A stretch of 17,049 bases of DNA from Bacillota bacterium. GTDB lineage: Bacteria > Bacillota > Clostridia > Tissierellales > Peptoniphilaceae. The notes beneath the pieces are model-generated. The model saw nothing but the letters and a program-made list of their open reading frames with translations, made no database searches and was not told where the DNA came from. Where the stretch lies: contig JAEXCD010000080.1 in the NCBI GenBank assembly GCA_023393715.1, forward strand, positions 1 to 17,049. The letters run 5' to 3'. The position numbers and the translations under genes are program-made. Each line of letters starts with the position of its first letter. The stretch's first letter is position 1. Shown one piece after another: positions 15,043 to 17,049 of this stretch.

Positions 15043-16016
15043 AGTCCGGAATTTTGAACGTATATAAAGAGGCCGGCATGACCTCGCACGACGTCGTAGC
15101 AATCGTGCGCGGCGTCCTGGGCATGAAGCGAATCGGCCACACGGGCACGTTAGATCCGATGGCGACCGGCGTGCTGCCGGTTTGTGTCGGCAAGGCGACG
15201 CGTCTGGCCGATCTGATTTCCGCTCAGGGCAAGGCGTACCTTTGCACGTGTCAGTTCGGTTATGCAACGAATACCCTGGATGCGACGGGGACGGTGCTTG
15301 AACAGGCGCCGCGTCGTTTCTTTTCCCGAGGCGAAATAGAAGAGGCGATGGTTCGGTTTCAGGGGCCGATCCTTCAGAAGCCGCCGATGTTCTCCGCTGT
15401 CCGGAAAAACGGCCGCCGCCTTTATGAGTATGCGCGGCGTGGAGAAGAGGTCGAACGCGAAGCCCGACCCGTGACGATTGCGGAACTGCGCCTCGTCTCG
15501 CTTTGCGAGGATCGTTTGTCGTTTTACTGCCGCTGCTCTAAAGGGACGTATATTCGCGTCCTGGTCGACGAAATCGGGCGGGCATTGGGAAGCCTTGCGA
15601 CGATGACGACACTGGAACGCGTCGAAGCAGGCCCCTACAAGGCAGACGATGCGACGCCGATCAGCCGTCTGAAGGAAATGAGCCGAGAACAGGCGGAAGC
15701 GTTGATTCTGCCGATGGAAACGGCGGTGGCGCATTTGCCCGGCCTGCACGTAACGGAAGAGGCGGCAAGAAGACTGTGCTGTGGGCAAGAGGTCGCGGTG
15801 AGCGGACAGACCGGATTCGGGGCTGTGTCCGGTGCAGCTGCCGAAGGCAAAAGCGATGCGATGGAGCAGGAAGAACTCTCCCTTTTCGGCCCGGACGGCT
15901 TTCTGGGGCTGGGAAGGATGCTAAAAACGGAAGCGGGGACCGTGCTGAAGCTAAAAAAGCTTTTGTGCGAAATGCCGCAATCAGAACGAAATGGACGTGC
16001 GGATGAAGATCATTGA
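15039..16016 (+). CDS. truB: tRNA pseudouridine(55) synthase
   Basis: Makes the pseudouridine at position 55 in the T-loop of tRNAs. The 325-residue product starts with GILNVYKEAGMTSHDVV and has the catalytic motif HTGTLDPMATGVLPV, with catalytic Asp39. Also present are KAYLCTCQFG with the conserved Tyr, the QKPPMFSAVRKNGRRLYEYAR segment and CSKGTYIRVLVDEIG. A C-terminal PUA-like part contains LHVTEEAARRLCCGQ. The start overlaps the nrnA stop (ATGA) with GGAG at 15029-15032, so translation is probably coupled. The C-terminal 40 residues (Gly/Ala/Ser-rich, then acidic) are the least family-like. Confidence 0.96.
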   Translation: MKSGILNVYKEAGMTSHDVVAIVRGVLGMKRIGHTGTLDPMATGVLPVCVGKATRLADLISAQGKAYLCTCQFGYATNTLDATGTVLEQAPRRFFSRGEIEEAMVRFQGPILQKPPMFSAVRKNGRRLYEYARRGEEVEREARPVTIAELRLVSLCEDRLSFYCRCSKGTYIRVLVDEIGRALGSLATMTTLERVEAGPYKADDATPISRLKEMSREQAEALILPMETAVAHLPGLHVTEEAARRLCCGQEVAVSGQTGFGAVSGAAAEGKSDAMEQEELSLFGPDGFLGLGRMLKTEAGTVLKLKKLLCEMPQSERNGRADEDH

Positions 16017-16974
16017 TTTGGATGAAAAAGAAGTGGACAATCCCTCTTCTGATATGTCTATCGCGCTTGGAAATTTTGACGGGCTGCACATCGGCCATCG
16101 CGCCCTGATTCACCGGAGCGTTTCAGAGGCCGGGCGAATCGGCGGACTGTCCGGCGTATTGCTTTTCAAAAATCATACCTCCGATTATGTCTCGCGGGAG
16201 CGCGGGCACTTGCTGATGAGGCTGGACGACAAAATCCGGCTTCTGGAGGAGCTACATATCGACGTTGTTTTTCTCATTACCTTCGATGCGGCATTCATGT
16301 CGATTCCAAAGGGGCGTTTTGTCAGTCATTTTTTAGTAGAAACGCTGCATGCCAAAAATGTCATCGTCGGAGAGGACTATCGCTTCGGATTTCATGCATC
16401 GGGCGATGTGCCGTTCCTTCAGGAGCAGGGAAAGCATTTCGACTTTTCCGTTTGCGCTGTGCCCGATGTGACGTACGGAGGAGAACGAATCAGCTCCACG
16501 CGCATACGCCAGTGCCTGTTGTCCGGAGCGCTTCCGGCGGCGAACGAAATGCTCGGGGCATCCTATGCAATGCGGGGGCGCATCGTCTCCGGTGCGGGAC
16601 GAGGCCGTCATCTGGGCTTTTCCACCGCAAATCTGGCGTTGGATTTCCCATACTGTATCCCGAAAAACGGCGTCTACCTGACGCGCTCCTGTCTCGGCAG
16701 GGAACGGAGAGGGCCGTACTATGGCATGACGAACATCGGCACGAATCCGACGTTTACCGATTCGCCCGACATTAAAATTGAGACACACCTCTTCGATTTC
16801 TCGGAAAATCTGTACAAACAGGAGATTCGCATTGAATTTTTGCGCTACGAACGGGGAGATATTAAGTTTCATGACCGCGCGGAGCTGATCGCCCGGCTTC
16901 GGGAGGATGAACGCGTACTCCGCGGTTGGATCGAAGAAATGCGGCCTGACCCGAATACAGCGACAAAACGGTGA
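16003..16974 (+). CDS. ribF: Bifunctional riboflavin kinase/FAD synthetase
   Basis: Converts riboflavin to FMN and then FAD. The N-terminal adenylyltransferase half shows ALGNFDGLHIGHRAL, VGEDYRFGF and ISSTRIRQ. The C-terminal flavokinase half shows GRGRHLGFSTANL, NGVYLTRS, GMTNIGTNPTF and ETHLFDFSENLYKQEIRIEFL. The common flavokinase motif GFPTAN reads GFSTAN (205-210), with the Mg-binding Thr kept. The product is 323 residues from ATG 16003; an in-frame ATG at 15991 is also possible, and neither has a clear Shine-Dalgarno. Either start overlaps the truB end, suggesting coupled translation. It is the last gene of the operon in this window; rpsO usually follows. Confidence 0.94.
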   Translation: MKIIDLDEKEVDNPSSDMSIALGNFDGLHIGHRALIHRSVSEAGRIGGLSGVLLFKNHTSDYVSRERGHLLMRLDDKIRLLEELHIDVVFLITFDAAFMSIPKGRFVSHFLVETLHAKNVIVGEDYRFGFHASGDVPFLQEQGKHFDFSVCAVPDVTYGGERISSTRIRQCLLSGALPAANEMLGASYAMRGRIVSGAGRGRHLGFSTANLALDFPYCIPKNGVYLTRSCLGRERRGPYYGMTNIGTNPTFTDSPDIKIETHLFDFSENLYKQEIRIEFLRYERGDIKFHDRAELIARLREDERVLRGWIEEMRPDPNTATKR

Positions 16975-16992
16975 TAAATCGACGCTTTGGAC

Positions 16993-17021
16993 TTGCCAAA
17001 TGGGCAAAAAACGGGTAGACT
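16993..17021 (+). promoter_or_regulatory. Probable promoter reading out of the window (rpsO expected)
   Basis: TTGCCA (16993-16998, 5 of 6) is followed after 17 bases by TAGACT (17016-17021, 4 of 6). It begins 19 bases after the ribF stop, and start of transcription would be near 17028. In related genomes rpsO (ribosomal protein S15) follows ribF; the gene itself is outside the window. A short inverted repeat TTGCC/GGCAA overlaps the -35. Confidence 0.5.
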
Positions 17022-17049
17022 AATTCAGTGCTTACACGCGGATTTGGGT

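Noticed and set aside
16993..17007. Inverted repeat TTGCC/GGCAA overlapping the last promoter as an operator or ribF terminator.
   Set aside because: Five pairs with no T-tract on the + strand; too short to claim an operator.

Overview
The window is a single co-directional block of 16 core housekeeping genes, all on the + strand. The order is pyrH-frr-uppS-cdsA-rseP-ispG-polC, then rimP-nusA-rnpM(ylxR)-infB-rbfA-nrnA-truB-ribF. A Gram-type PolC polymerase, the rnpM/nrnA genes in the nusA-infB cluster and ispG beside polC point to a Bacillota (Firmicutes) of the Clostridia/Tissierellia kind. Codons are moderately GC-rich by eye (I did not count). A Peptoniphilaceae-like anaerobe is possible, but I cannot fix the genus. 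There is no sign of mobile elements, phage, CRISPR, rRNA or tRNA.

Layout. Bases 1-147 hold a GC-rich hairpin, probably the terminator of the gene upstream (tsf is the usual neighbour), and a good extended -10 promoter for pyrH. Bases 148-2924 carry pyrH, frr, uppS and cdsA, tightly packed with overlaps: UMP kinase, ribosome recycling, then undecaprenyl-PP and CDP-diacylglycerol synthesis. Bases 2925-2984 hold a strong terminator-like hairpin exactly where dxr usually lies; dxr is absent here. Bases 2985-9297 carry rseP, ispG and polC. Bases 9298-9449 are a compact regulatory region: a TGnTATAAT promoter followed at once by an intrinsic terminator, a layout matching NusA-autoregulated attenuation of the rimP-nusA operon. 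A 21-codon open frame runs through the hairpin and ends in a GTGA overlap with rimP. Bases 9450-16974 carry the translation/RNA operon (rimP, nusA, rnpM, infB, rbfA, nrnA, truB, ribF). The window closes with a promoter reading out of it, probably for rpsO.

The genes form the usual 'ribosome and envelope' superoperon: ribosome maturation (rimP, rbfA), initiation (infB), recycling (frr), transcription termination/antitermination (nusA), RNA decay and modification (rnpM, nrnA, truB), lipid carrier and phospholipid synthesis (uppS, cdsA, ispG), membrane proteolysis (rseP), replication (polC), and nucleotide and flavin cofactors (pyrH, ribF).

The most notable points are three. PolC has an intact proofreading exonuclease and polymerase site, but its PHP domain has lost nearly all metal-ligand motifs. 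The rimP leader combines promoter, terminator and leader ORF. A terminator replaces dxr. I see no new multi-gene system; this is a conserved core region with local oddities.
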